A DNA stretch of 64,000 nucleotides, taken from assembly GCA_016935555.1 (NCBI GenBank), contig JAFGQR010000050.1:1-64000 (forward strand). Direction: 5' to 3'. The position numbers were made by a program, and so were the translations under genes. Numbering within the stretch: position 1 is the first letter of the stretch; every line of letters begins with the position of its first letter. Below are positions 42,120 to 51,622 of this stretch, piece after piece. Source of the DNA: Verrucomicrobiota bacterium. Its GTDB lineage: Bacteria; Verrucomicrobiota; Verrucomicrobiia; Limisphaerales; JAFGQR01. The notes beneath the pieces were generated by a model. The model saw only the letters and a program-made list of their open reading frames with translations, ran no database searches and was not told where the DNA came from.

Positions 42120-45100
42120 ATGACCTTGACCCCTCCCACCCCGCAGACCTCGAGACTCGTGTCCGCGCTGGCAGCACTGGCCATCGCCAGCCTCCTCACC
42201 GCCCCCGATGCCCGCGCCGCCTGGCAGCCCGCCCAAGGCCCCCTCGCCACCCGCTGGGCCAAGGACGTCCGGCCGGACCGCGCCCTCCCCGAATACCCGC
42301 GCCCCCAGATGGTGCGCGCGCGGTGGCAGAACCTCAACGGCCTGTGGGAGTACGCCATCGCCGCGAAAGATGCGCCACGCCCGGCCCAGTGGGATGGCCA
42401 GATCCTGGTGCCGTTCCCGGTCGAGTCGGCGCTTTCCGGGGTGATGAAGCGCGTCAGCGAGACTCAGCGCCTCTGGTACCGCCGCACCTTCGACGTGCCC
42501 GCCGCATGGAATGGCCAGCGCCTGCTGCTCCACTTCGGCGCCGTGGACTGGGAGGCCACCGTCTGGGTTAACGGCCGCGAGATCGGCGCGCATCGCGGCG
42601 GCTACGACGCCTTCAGCTTCGACATCACCGACGCCTTGCGATCCGCCGGCGAGCAGGAGCTCGTCGTGGCCGCGTTCGATCCCACCGACGCCGGCTACCA
42701 GCCGCGCGGCAAACAGGTCCGCAACCCGCACGGCATCTGGTACACCCCGGCCAGCGGCATCTGGCAAACCGTCTGGCTCGAGCCGGTCCCGCCGTCGCAC
42801 CTGCGCGCGATCCGCATCACGCCGGACGTGGATGAGGGCTCGGTGCTGGTGCAGGCCAGCGCTCTGAACACAGGCGGCACCCCGGCGTTCAAGATGGAAG
42901 TGCTCGACGGCACCCGCGTCGTCCAGGAGGGCAGCCTTGACAGAATGATCGCCACCCGCTCCATCCCGCCCCAGGTCGCCCCCGCCCTCAAACTCGCCGT
43001 CCCCAACGCCAAGCTGTGGTCGCCCGACTCGCCCTTCCTCTACGGGCTGCGGCTGACCCTGCTCGAAGACGGCAAGCCGGTCGACACCGTCCAGTCCTAC
43101 TTCGGCATGCGCAAGATCTCCATGGCCAAGGACGCCGACGGCATCCTGCGGCTCATGCTGAACAACCAGCCGCTGTTCCAATACGGCCCGCTGGACCAGG
43201 GGTTCTGGCCCGACGGCATCTACACGGCGCCCACCGACGAGGCACTGCGCTACGACATCGAGATGACCAAGGCGTTCGGCATGAACATGGCCCGCAAACA
43301 CGTCAAGATCGAGCCCGACCGCTGGTACTACTGGTGCGACACGCTCGGCCTGCTCGTCTGGCAGGACATGCCCAGCGGCAACTTCGGCGCCAAGAACGAC
43401 CAGCGCCGCTCCGACGAAGCCTCCGCCAACTACGAGCGCGAACTCAAGGCGCTCATCGACGGCCGCTATAACCACCCCTGCATCGTCATGTGGGTCCCCT
43501 TCAACGAAGGCTGGGGCCAGCACGAAACCCCCCGCTACGCCGCCCTCGTCAAACAGCTCGACCCCACCCGCCTCGTCAACGAAGCCAGCGGCTGGACCGA
43601 CCGCGGCTCCGGCGACGTCAAGGACATCCACAGCTACCCCGGCCCCGCCGCGCCCAAGCTCGAAGCCAAACGCGCCGCGGTGCTCGGCGAGTTTGGCGGC
43701 CTGGGCCTGCCCGTCAAGGGACACACCTGGCAGGACGAAAAGAACTGGGGCTACCGCAGTTTCACCAGCGCCTCCGAACTCACCGACGCCTGCGTCAACC
43801 TCCTCAAACGCCTCCACCCCATGACCGCCGACGGCGGCCTCTGCGCGGCGGTCTATACCCAGACCACCGACGTCGAAATCGAAGTCAACGGCCTGATGAC
43901 CTACGACCGCGCCCTGGCCAAGATGGACCAGGCCGCCATCGCCGCCGCCGCCAGAAAACTCTACACGCCGCCGCCCAAACGCGTGTCGCAGGGCACCCGA
44001 CTGGTCCCGCCCGCGACGCCCCTCGTCGCGTGCGACCCCTATTTCAGCATTTGGTCCCAGGCCGATCACCTGGCCGACGCGGACACGACCCATTGGACTG
44101 GCAAACCGCATCGGCTCACCAGCATGGTGCGCCTTGACGGCAAAGTGTATCGCGTCATGGGCTCCAGCCCGGCCAGCGTGCCGGCGCTGCCCCAGACAAG
44201 CGTCACCGTGCTGCCAACGCGGACGATCTGCACTTTTGAAGGCGGTGGCGTGGCGCTGACACTCACCTTCATGACGCCCGCGTTGCCCGAGGATATCGAC
44301 CTGCTATCCCGGCCCGTGACATACGTGACTTACGAGTTCCGCGCGCTGGACGGCAAGGACCACCGGGCGGAGATCCACTTCGACGCCAGCGGCGAAATCG
44401 CCGTCAACACCCCAAACCAGCAGGTCACGGGCGCCCAAGTGCCGGACGCCGACGGCATGCAGGTCGTGCGCCTGGGTTCGAAAGACCAGCCGGTGCTGGC
44501 CAAGAAAGGCGACGACCTGCGGATCGACTGGGGTTACCTCTATGTCGCCGCGCCGTCCTCGGAGGCCTTCATGGCGAGCCCCGTGGCGCACACCCAACTG
44601 CGACATGCGTTCCGGGACACCGCGCCCCCGCCAAGCACCACCCAGGTCGATCAGTATCCCGTCGGCATCCCGGACCCGGTCGCCGCCGAGTCGGCCCTGG
44701 CCACGCTGCGCCTCCATGCCGTCCGGTTTTCCAGCCAGCCGGCGTCGCGCTGGCTGATGCTGGCCTACGACGATCTCTACTCGATCCAATACATGCGCAA
44801 GAACCTGCGCCCCTACTGGCGCCGCAACGGCTGGGAAGCCGCCGACCTGCTCCGGGCCGCCGCGCGCGATTACGCATCGCTCCAGCAACGCTGCGCCGCC
44901 TTCGACGCCGAACTCATGGCCGACCTCACCCGCGCCGGGGGTGAGAAGTACGCCAAGCTGTGCGCGTTGGCCTATCGCCAGTGCTTCGCCGCGGGCAAGT
45001 TTGTCGCCGACGCCAACGGCCAGCCGCTGCAGTTCAGCAAAGAGAACCACTCCAATGGCTGCATCGGCACCTCGGACGTCTTCTATCCCATGGCCCCGCA

Positions 45101-46520
45101 GTTCCTGCTGTTCGGGCCGTCCCTGGCCAAGTCCTTCCTGGTGCCCTTCATGAACTACGCCGCCAGCGACCGCTGGAAGTTCCCCTTCGCCCCGCACGAC
45201 CTCGGCACCTACCCGAAAGCCAACGGCCAGGTCTACGGCGGTGGCGAACGCACCGAGGCCAACCAGATGCCCGTCGAGGAATCGGGCAACCTGCTGCTGC
45301 TCTTCGGCGCGGTCGCCCAGATGGAAGGCCACGCGGACTTTGCCGGCCTTTACTGGAAACAGCTCGAACAGTGGGCCGCCTATCTGAAGGACAAGGGCTT
45401 CGACCCCGAAAACCAACTCTGCACCGACGACTTCGCCGGCCACCTCGCCCATAACGTCAACCTCAGCGCCAAAGCCATCTGCGGCCTCGGCGCCTTCGCC
45501 AAACTCTGCGCCCTCCGAGGCGACCAGGCCCGGTCCGGCGAGTATTTCAAGCTGGCGCGCGAGTTCGCCGCCAAATGGGTGAAGGAAGCCGACGACGGCG
45601 AGAAGTTCCGGCTCGCCTTCGACCGCCCCGACACCTGGAGCCAGAAATACAACCTCATGTGGGACCGCATCCTGGGGTTGAACCTGTTCCCGGCGTCGGT
45701 GCTGCGGAAGGAAATGGACTTTTACAGGAAAATCCAAAACAAATACGGCCTGCCCCTGGACAACCGCAAGGACTACACCAAGCTCGACTGGATCACCTGG
45801 ACCGCCACCCTCACCCAAAACCGCGCCGACTTCGAAGCCCTCATCGATCCCGTCTTCCGCTTCATGAACGAAACCCCCGACCGCTCCCCCCTGACCGACT
45901 GGTACCAGACCAAGACCGCCCGCAAAGTCGGCTTCACCGCGCGCCCCGTCATCGGGGGCGTGTTCGCCCAGATGCTCTACGACCAGGCCGCGTGGAAGAA
46001 ATACGCCGGCCGCGACCGGACCAAGGCCGCCCATTGGGCGCCGATGCCCAAGCCGCCCGTGCTGATGAACGTGCTTGCGACCGCCGAGGACGACCGCCGT
46101 GCCCAGTGGCGCTACACGACGCAAAAACCCGCCGGCCACTGGTTCAAGCCGGGCTTCGACGCCGGCGCCTGGAAGCAGGGCAATGCCGGGTTCGGCACCC
46201 GCGGCACGCCGGGCGCCATCGTGCGCACCGAGTGGGCCACGCCGGCCATCTGGCTGCGACGCGAGTTCACCATGCCCGAAGGCAAGTGGACCGACCTGCA
46301 CCTGCGCATTCACCACGACGAGGACGTCGAGGTCTACCTCAACGGCGTCCTGGCCGCCACCGCCTCGGGTTACACAACCCAATACGAGGAACTCCCCATC
46401 CACCCCGACGCCAAAGCCGCGCTCAAGCCCGGCCCCAACCTCCTGGCCGTCCACTGCCGCCAAACCGGTGGCGGACAATACATCGACGTCGGCTTCGCGG
46501 ACGTCAGCGAAGCGAAGTGA
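42120..46520 (+). CDS. GH2-family glycosidase fused to GtaA-like glutaminase (DUF4965/DUF5127-like) with C-terminal jelly-roll-like domain
   Basis: GH2: LWYRRTFDVPAAWNGQRLLLHFGAVDWEATVWVNGREIGAHRGGYDAFSFDIT and CIVMWVPFNEGWGQ; glutaminase-like from about aa 620: TPLVACDPYFSIWSQADHLADADTTHWTGKPH, KENHSNGCIGTSDVFYPMAPQFLLFGPSLAKSFLVPFMNYA; jelly-roll-like end LHLRIHHDEDVEVYLNGVLAA. Confidence 0.88.
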   Translation: MTLTPPTPQTSRLVSALAALAIASLLTAPDARAAWQPAQGPLATRWAKDVRPDRALPEYPRPQMVRARWQNLNGLWEYAIAAKDAPRPAQWDGQILVPFPVESALSGVMKRVSETQRLWYRRTFDVPAAWNGQRLLLHFGAVDWEATVWVNGREIGAHRGGYDAFSFDITDALRSAGEQELVVAAFDPTDAGYQPRGKQVRNPHGIWYTPASGIWQTVWLEPVPPSHLRAIRITPDVDEGSVLVQASALNTGGTPAFKMEVLDGTRVVQEGSLDRMIATRSIPPQVAPALKLAVPNAKLWSPDSPFLYGLRLTLLEDGKPVDTVQSYFGMRKISMAKDADGILRLMLNNQPLFQYGPLDQGFWPDGIYTAPTDEALRYDIEMTKAFGMNMARKHVKIEPDRWYYWCDTLGLLVWQDMPSGNFGAKNDQRRSDEASANYERELKALIDGRYNHPCIVMWVPFNEGWGQHETPRYAALVKQLDPTRLVNEASGWTDRGSGDVKDIHSYPGPAAPKLEAKRAAVLGEFGGLGLPVKGHTWQDEKNWGYRSFTSASELTDACVNLLKRLHPMTADGGLCAAVYTQTTDVEIEVNGLMTYDRALAKMDQAAIAAAARKLYTPPPKRVSQGTRLVPPATPLVACDPYFSIWSQADHLADADTTHWTGKPHRLTSMVRLDGKVYRVMGSSPASVPALPQTSVTVLPTRTICTFEGGGVALTLTFMTPALPEDIDLLSRPVTYVTYEFRALDGKDHRAEIHFDASGEIAVNTPNQQVTGAQVPDADGMQVVRLGSKDQPVLAKKGDDLRIDWGYLYVAAPSSEAFMASPVAHTQLRHAFRDTAPPPSTTQVDQYPVGIPDPVAAESALATLRLHAVRFSSQPASRWLMLAYDDLYSIQYMRKNLRPYWRRNGWEAADLLRAAARDYASLQQRCAAFDAELMADLTRAGGEKYAKLCALAYRQCFAAGKFVADANGQPLQFSKENHSNGCIGTSDVFYPMAPQFLLFGPSLAKSFLVPFMNYAASDRWKFPFAPHDLGTYPKANGQVYGGGERTEANQMPVEESGNLLLLFGAVAQMEGHADFAGLYWKQLEQWAAYLKDKGFDPENQLCTDDFAGHLAHNVNLSAKAICGLGAFAKLCALRGDQARSGEYFKLAREFAAKWVKEADDGEKFRLAFDRPDTWSQKYNLMWDRILGLNLFPASVLRKEMDFYRKIQNKYGLPLDNRKDYTKLDWITWTATLTQNRADFEALIDPVFRFMNETPDRSPLTDWYQTKTARKVGFTARPVIGGVFAQMLYDQAAWKKYAGRDRTKAAHWAPMPKPPVLMNVLATAEDDRRAQWRYTTQKPAGHWFKPGFDAGAWKQGNAGFGTRGTPGAIVRTEWATPAIWLRREFTMPEGKWTDLHLRIHHDEDVEVYLNGVLAATASGYTTQYEELPIHPDAKAALKPGPNLLAVHCRQTGGGQYIDVGFADVSEAK

Positions 46521-46666
46521 ACAGTAGTCCGTAAACTCAAGAGCGGCCGGCTGAAGGGCCTTGACGACGTCCGCCGGCTCAGGTGATGGATGCCGACGCA
46601 ACCGGTGTGGCGTCAGCGCTCATTTTCCGGCTGGCTTTGGCCAAGGCCCGGATTACCCTGGTTCGC

Positions 46667-49057
46667 ATGAAAACCACCCCGGCTCTGCCCGCAGTGCTTC
46701 TGGCCGGCGCACTGTGTTGCCCGTTCGCAGCCCCGGCCACCGCACCTTTGGACCGTGTGCAGCCCGTGATTGTCCTCAAGGCAGTCCCCTTCTCCCTGAC
46801 TGAGGTTCGGCTCTTGGAGGGCCCGTTTCGGGACGCGATGCAGCGGGACCGGGACTACCTGCTGAGCGTGGATCCGGACCGCCTGTTGCACACGTTCCGC
46901 GTCAATGCGGGGCTGCCTTCGACGGCGGAGCCGCTCGGCGGCTGGGAAGCGCCGAAGGTCGAGCTGCGCGGGCACAGCCTCGGGCATTATCTTTCGGCGT
47001 GCGCGCTGATGTATGCCAGCACTGGCGAGCCGAAACTCAAGGCCAGGACGGACTCTCTGGTTGCCGAGCTGGCCAAGTGCCAGGCCGCGTTGGCGGCGGG
47101 CGGCAGCCACGCGGGCTATCTTTCGGCGTTCCCGGAAACGTTTTTGGACCGGGTGGATGCGCGCCAGCCGGTGTGGGCGCCCTGGTACACGCTGCACAAG
47201 ATTCTGGCGGGGCTGCTCGACGTCCACCGCCATGGCGCCAACCCGCAGGCCCTCGACGTCCTCGTCAAGATGACCGATTGGGTCAAAACCCGCGTCGACC
47301 GCCTCACCCCGGAGCAGATGCAGCGCTCGCTCGAAACCGAGTTTGGCGGCATGAACGAGGTGCTCGCCAACATCTACGCCGTCACCGGCAACCCCGAGCA
47401 CCTGCGCATCGCCCGCGCGTTCGACCACAAGGCCGTGTTCGATCCCCTGGCCCGCCATGAAGACCGGCTCAACGGCCTGCACGCCAACACCCAAATCCCG
47501 AAATTCATCGGCGCCGCCCGCGAGTACGAGCTGACCGGCGAACCGGCGTATCGCGAGATCGCGCGGTTTGCCTGGGAACGCGTGGCCCTGGCGCGCTCCT
47601 ACGTGATCGGGGGCCACAGCGATCACGAGCATTTCTTTCCCGTCGAACGGTTCTCGAAGCAGCTGAGCCCCGCCACCTGCGAAACCTGCAACACCTACAA
47701 CATGCTCAAGCTGACCCGCCACCTCTTCGCCTGGGAGCCGTCCGCGACGCTGATGGACTTCTACGAACGCGCCCTGTACAACCACATCCTGGCCTCCCAG
47801 GATCCCAGGACGGGGATGTTCATGTATTTCGCCTCGTTGAAACCGGGCCACTTCAAGACCTACTCGAAGCCATTCGACTCGTTCTGGTGCTGCGTCGGCA
47901 CCGGCATGGAAAACCACGCCAAATACGCCGACTCCATCTATCACCACGACGCCGACTCCCTCTACGTGAACCTGTTCATCCCGTCCGAACTGACCTGGAA
48001 GGACAAGGGCCTGGCGCTGCGCCTGGAAACCCGGTTCCCGGAGGAGGACATCGTCCGGCTGCGGGTGCTGACGCCGCCCGCCTCGCGGCTGGGCGCCATC
48101 CGGGTCCGTTGTCCGGCGTGGGCTGGGGACGGCGTCCGTTTCCGTGTGAACGGCGCGTCCCTTCCGCTCGCCACCACCGCCGGCCAGTACGCCGCGCTCG
48201 ATCGCGCGTGGAAGCGGGGCGACACCGTTGAAATCCGCCTGCCGATGCGCTTGCGGGTGGTGTCGATGCCGGATGATCCCGATGTGGTGGCGTTGGCTTA
48301 CGGGCCCATCGTGCTGGCGGGCGAACTGGGCCGGGAGGGACTCGACCGCATCGAGCCTTATGCCAGGAGCCAGCTCGACCTGGCCCACGTGCCCGCCGTC
48401 ACCGTTCCCGCCTTCGTCGGCGACCGGGCCACCCTCCTCGACCGCGTGCACCCCGTCCCCGGCCAGCCCCTGACCTTCCAAACCCGCGGCCTCGGGCGCC
48501 CGGGCGATGTCACCCTGATCCCCTATTACCGGCTCCATCACCAACGCTTTTCCGTGTACTGGAATGTCATGTCCGAAGACGCCTGGAGAAAGCGCCAGGC
48601 GGGCCTCGCCGTTCAGGAAGCCGAGCGCCGCGCCCTGGACCGCCGCACCGTCGATGCGGTCAGCCCTGGGGAGCCGCAACCCGAGACTGACCACCAGTTC
48701 CAAGGTGAAAACACGCAGGCCGGCACCCACATGAACCGCCGCTGGCGGCATGCGGCGGACGGCGGCTGGTTCAGCTACGAGATCAAGGTGGCGCCGGACC
48801 AGGCGATGACCCTGCGCTGCACCTATTGGGGCGAGGACGCCGGCGCCCGCACCTTCGAGGTGCTGGTCGACGGCCGCAGGATCGCCACCCAAACCCTGGA
48901 CCGCAACCGCCCCGGCGAATTCTACGACGAGGAATACCCCGTCCCCACCGCGCTCACGCGCGGGAAGTCGCGCGTCTCCGTCAGGTTCCAGGCGCACCCG
49001 GGCAACATTGCCGGCGGTTTGTTCGGCCTGCGCATGCTGCGCCCGGCGACGCCCTGA
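46667..49057 (+). CDS. GH127/GH146-like beta-L-arabinofuranosidase family (DUF1680)
   Basis: GHSLGHYLSACALMYASTGEP; PVWAPWYTLHKILAGLLD; CETCNTYNMLKLTRHLFAWEP; FWCCVGTGMENHAKYADSIYHH; start trimmed to MKTTPALP. Confidence 0.92.
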   Translation: MKTTPALPAVLLAGALCCPFAAPATAPLDRVQPVIVLKAVPFSLTEVRLLEGPFRDAMQRDRDYLLSVDPDRLLHTFRVNAGLPSTAEPLGGWEAPKVELRGHSLGHYLSACALMYASTGEPKLKARTDSLVAELAKCQAALAAGGSHAGYLSAFPETFLDRVDARQPVWAPWYTLHKILAGLLDVHRHGANPQALDVLVKMTDWVKTRVDRLTPEQMQRSLETEFGGMNEVLANIYAVTGNPEHLRIARAFDHKAVFDPLARHEDRLNGLHANTQIPKFIGAAREYELTGEPAYREIARFAWERVALARSYVIGGHSDHEHFFPVERFSKQLSPATCETCNTYNMLKLTRHLFAWEPSATLMDFYERALYNHILASQDPRTGMFMYFASLKPGHFKTYSKPFDSFWCCVGTGMENHAKYADSIYHHDADSLYVNLFIPSELTWKDKGLALRLETRFPEEDIVRLRVLTPPASRLGAIRVRCPAWAGDGVRFRVNGASLPLATTAGQYAALDRAWKRGDTVEIRLPMRLRVVSMPDDPDVVALAYGPIVLAGELGREGLDRIEPYARSQLDLAHVPAVTVPAFVGDRATLLDRVHPVPGQPLTFQTRGLGRPGDVTLIPYYRLHHQRFSVYWNVMSEDAWRKRQAGLAVQEAERRALDRRTVDAVSPGEPQPETDHQFQGENTQAGTHMNRRWRHAADGGWFSYEIKVAPDQAMTLRCTYWGEDAGARTFEVLVDGRRIATQTLDRNRPGEFYDEEYPVPTALTRGKSRVSVRFQAHPGNIAGGLFGLRMLRPATP

Positions 49058-49133
49058 GGCATCGGTCCTCCTCCTGAACCGCAAGACCCTTCCGGCCTGC
49101 GCGCGTCGACGGGGCGTGAAACGGTCCCGCATC

Positions 49134-49155
49134 GCGCGGGCTTCAGCCCGCTTCA
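49134..49155. repeat. REP-like unit R3, copy 2
   Basis: Identical to 39788-39809. Confidence 0.85.
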
Positions 49156-49187
49156 AGCCGGCAAGGTTCACAGCCGCGCGGGTGGAG

Positions 49188-49229
49188 ACGCCGAATGCAG
49201 AACGCCGGAGACTGGAGATCGGGGGAGGC
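49188..49229. repeat. Degenerate heptamer array resembling the reverse complement of the array at 4-115
   Basis: acgccga atgcaga acgccgg agactgg agatcgg gggaggc; reverse complement of window start reads acaccga acgccga atgtcgg agatcgg agatggg. Confidence 0.6.
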
Positions 49230-49590
49230 GTCCCCGGCTTCAGGGAACGCTTCGTAAGAATGGGTGCAAAATTATCTTCTCGACATGGGCGGGGATTTTA
49301 GTAAAACACACCCACTATCACTCGGTTGGGTTGCAGCGGGCCGTTCGGCTGTCAACGGCAGGCGGCTCTGTGACAAGCCGGTCGGGCTGAAGAAGAACGC
49401 GCCGGGTGCCGGCCGTTGGAGCGGCATGCGGGCGGGTTCTCTTGTGCGAACAACAATGGCAAGCATGGGTGACAAGCGGGAGTTCGACGGGGACAGGCCT
49501 GAGGAAGGCGCCTGCCGGATCTCTCCTCCCCGTGCGAGGTGATTGCAGCAACACAACGATCGTCTTGACTTCCAAGCGAACTTCCCACGT

Positions 49591-51072
49591 ATGAAACGAA
49601 CATCTGTCCTTCTCCGTCTGCTGGCGCTGAGCACCGCGTCGGCTGTGGTCCTCAGCCAGGGCGCGGTCATGGCCGCCCAAGCCGCCAGCGCCCCGGCGCC
49701 GGCGCCTTCCGGCATCGAGGAGTTCATCAAGAAATCCAAACAACCCTTGCCGTGGCTCAGCTGGGGAGGCGACCTGCGGATTCGCACCGAGTATTTTGAC
49801 ACCACCGTCAGCCTTAATGAGCACGATCCCAACTCCGAGTTCAACGTGATCCGCACACGCGGCCGCATCTGGACCTCGATCACGCCCATCACCAACCTCA
49901 GCTTCAATGCCCGCATGGCGGCGGAGCCGCGGACTTTCACCGCGGACGGCGGTTTTGGCATTTACAAGGGGAAGCAGGGCACCGAGTGGCGCTATGGCAT
50001 CCTGGACAATGCCAACGTGAAATGGAACAACATCCTCGACCAGCCTCTCTCGCTGACGGCGGGCCGGCAGGACATCGTGTTTGGCGATTTCTGGAACTGG
50101 TGGCTGGTGGCGGACGGCACGCCGGGCGACGGTTCGTGGACCTACTTCCTGGACAGCATTCGCCTGACCTATGACGTGGCGCCGCTCAAGACCAAGTTGG
50201 ACCTGATCTACATCTACCAGAACGCCAGGGCGGACGATTGGATCCCCACGATCCACCGGCCGACCTACAGGGGCACGGACTATCCTCTCACCGAACAGAA
50301 CGAGCAGGGCGTCATTGCCTACGCCTCGAACAAGTCCATCAAAAACACCACCCTCGACGGCTACTTCATCTACAAACGCGACACCCAGGAGACCTTCGCC
50401 CGCGCTTATGCCCCGTATCGCTCCGGCGACAATGCCAACATCTACACGTTCGGCGCCCGATTCATCGGCACCTACGCCGACCATTGGCAGCCCTACCTCG
50501 AAGGCGCCTACCAGTTCGGCAACAAGGAAGACAGGATCATGGGGGTGTTCGACAACCGCGACCTGCGCGCCTGGGGCGTCAACGCCAGACTCATCTACCT
50601 GTTCAAGGACCGCTACAATAACCAGCTCCAGCTCATCGCCGAACACCTCAGCGGCGACGACGACGACACCTCATGCAAGGACGAAATGTTCGACGTCCTG
50701 TGGGGCCGCTGGCCCCGGTGGAGCGAACTCTACATCTATTCCTACGGCGGCGAGACCAGCGGCAAAATCGCCCAGCTCAACAACATCACCCGCGTCGGCG
50801 CCGGCTGGAGCATGAGCCCCGTCAAGGGCATGACCGTCAGTGCCATCTACAACGCCTTGTTCGCCCCGCAAAAAGTCGCCACCCGGGCGGTTGCCCCGAC
50901 TTTTAGCAGTGACGGCAACTTCCGCGGCCATTACATGCAGGCCTACCTGAAGCACACGTTCAACAAACACATCAACGGTCATCTCTGGGCGGAAGCGGTC
51001 TGGCAAGGGGATTACTACAAAGAGCGCGACCTCATGCTGTTCCTGCGCCCGGAAATCATGTTCGTCTACTGA
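49591..51072 (+). CDS. Alginate-export-type porin (outer-membrane beta-barrel)
   Basis: Signal peptide; WLSWGGDLRIRTEYFDTTVSLNEHDPNSEFNVIRTRGRIWTSITPITNLSFNARMAAEPRTF; LTAGRQDIVFGDFWNWW; C-terminal RPEIMFVY; start trimmed to MKRTSVLL. Confidence 0.85.
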   Translation: MKRTSVLLRLLALSTASAVVLSQGAVMAAQAASAPAPAPSGIEEFIKKSKQPLPWLSWGGDLRIRTEYFDTTVSLNEHDPNSEFNVIRTRGRIWTSITPITNLSFNARMAAEPRTFTADGGFGIYKGKQGTEWRYGILDNANVKWNNILDQPLSLTAGRQDIVFGDFWNWWLVADGTPGDGSWTYFLDSIRLTYDVAPLKTKLDLIYIYQNARADDWIPTIHRPTYRGTDYPLTEQNEQGVIAYASNKSIKNTTLDGYFIYKRDTQETFARAYAPYRSGDNANIYTFGARFIGTYADHWQPYLEGAYQFGNKEDRIMGVFDNRDLRAWGVNARLIYLFKDRYNNQLQLIAEHLSGDDDDTSCKDEMFDVLWGRWPRWSELYIYSYGGETSGKIAQLNNITRVGAGWSMSPVKGMTVSAIYNALFAPQKVATRAVAPTFSSDGNFRGHYMQAYLKHTFNKHINGHLWAEAVWQGDYYKERDLMLFLRPEIMFVY

Positions 51073-51322
51073 TGCCGTTTTCTGTGTGCGGCTGTTTGCG
51101 GGCGGCATGGAGTGAGCCCTGCGCAAGGGAGCGTCGCGCCAGGATGAACGGGTCTTGGGCTCGCATGGCAGTGGGTGCTGACCCACCAGCCGGGAGGACC
51201 ACCCCCGTGGCCTTCCGCGGCCGCCCCCCTTCACCCGGCACGACAATGTCCAGTTCCTGGGAAGGGAACACCTCCAACATTCGGACGTGAATCGAGGCCA
51301 TGAAGCGCCGCCGATATGGCGC

Positions 51323-51364
51323 AATTGATAATTGAAAATTAGGAATTGAGAATTTTCAATTGGG
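51323..51364. repeat. Heptanucleotide array, AATTNNN units (6 copies)
   Basis: aattgat aattgaa aattagg aattgag aattttc aattggg. Confidence 0.82.
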
Positions 51365-51380
51365 TCTTTCGGCAGCCCAT

Positions 51381-51603
51381 GCGCGGTTCATGGGAAGGCG
51401 CGGACCCGCCTTCATGGCAGGCGCCACTGCGGTGTGGCAAGCCCGGTAGGGCGAGACTCCGTCGAGCCCTGGCTTCCCCTCGTGGCATGCCGGCTCGCCA
51501 CGGCGCCGCACCGAGGCGGCCAACGATGGGCGGTGCGGACGCGGGGGAGTTTGGGCTCGACGGAGTGTCGCCCTGCCATCGGCGTGTGGAAGCGCGGTTC
51601 ATG
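51381..51603. repeat. Intergenic REP-pair element (R2) bounded by 13-bp direct repeats GCGCGGTTCATGG
   Basis: Direct repeats at 51381-51393 and 51591-51603; inside, AGGGCGAGACTCCGTCGAGCCCT (51448-51470) and inverted GGGCTCGACGGAGTGTCGCCCTGCC (51552-51576). Confidence 0.75.
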
Positions 51604-51622
51604 GCAGGAATGAAGTTCTTTT

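Noticed and set aside
40290-44111. 1273-aa minus-strand ORF antisense to the DUF2961 and GH2-glutaminase genes
   Set aside because: High-GC antisense artefact: composition is V/G/A/D/R/H-rich low complexity, and the opposite strand encodes recognisable conserved enzymes.
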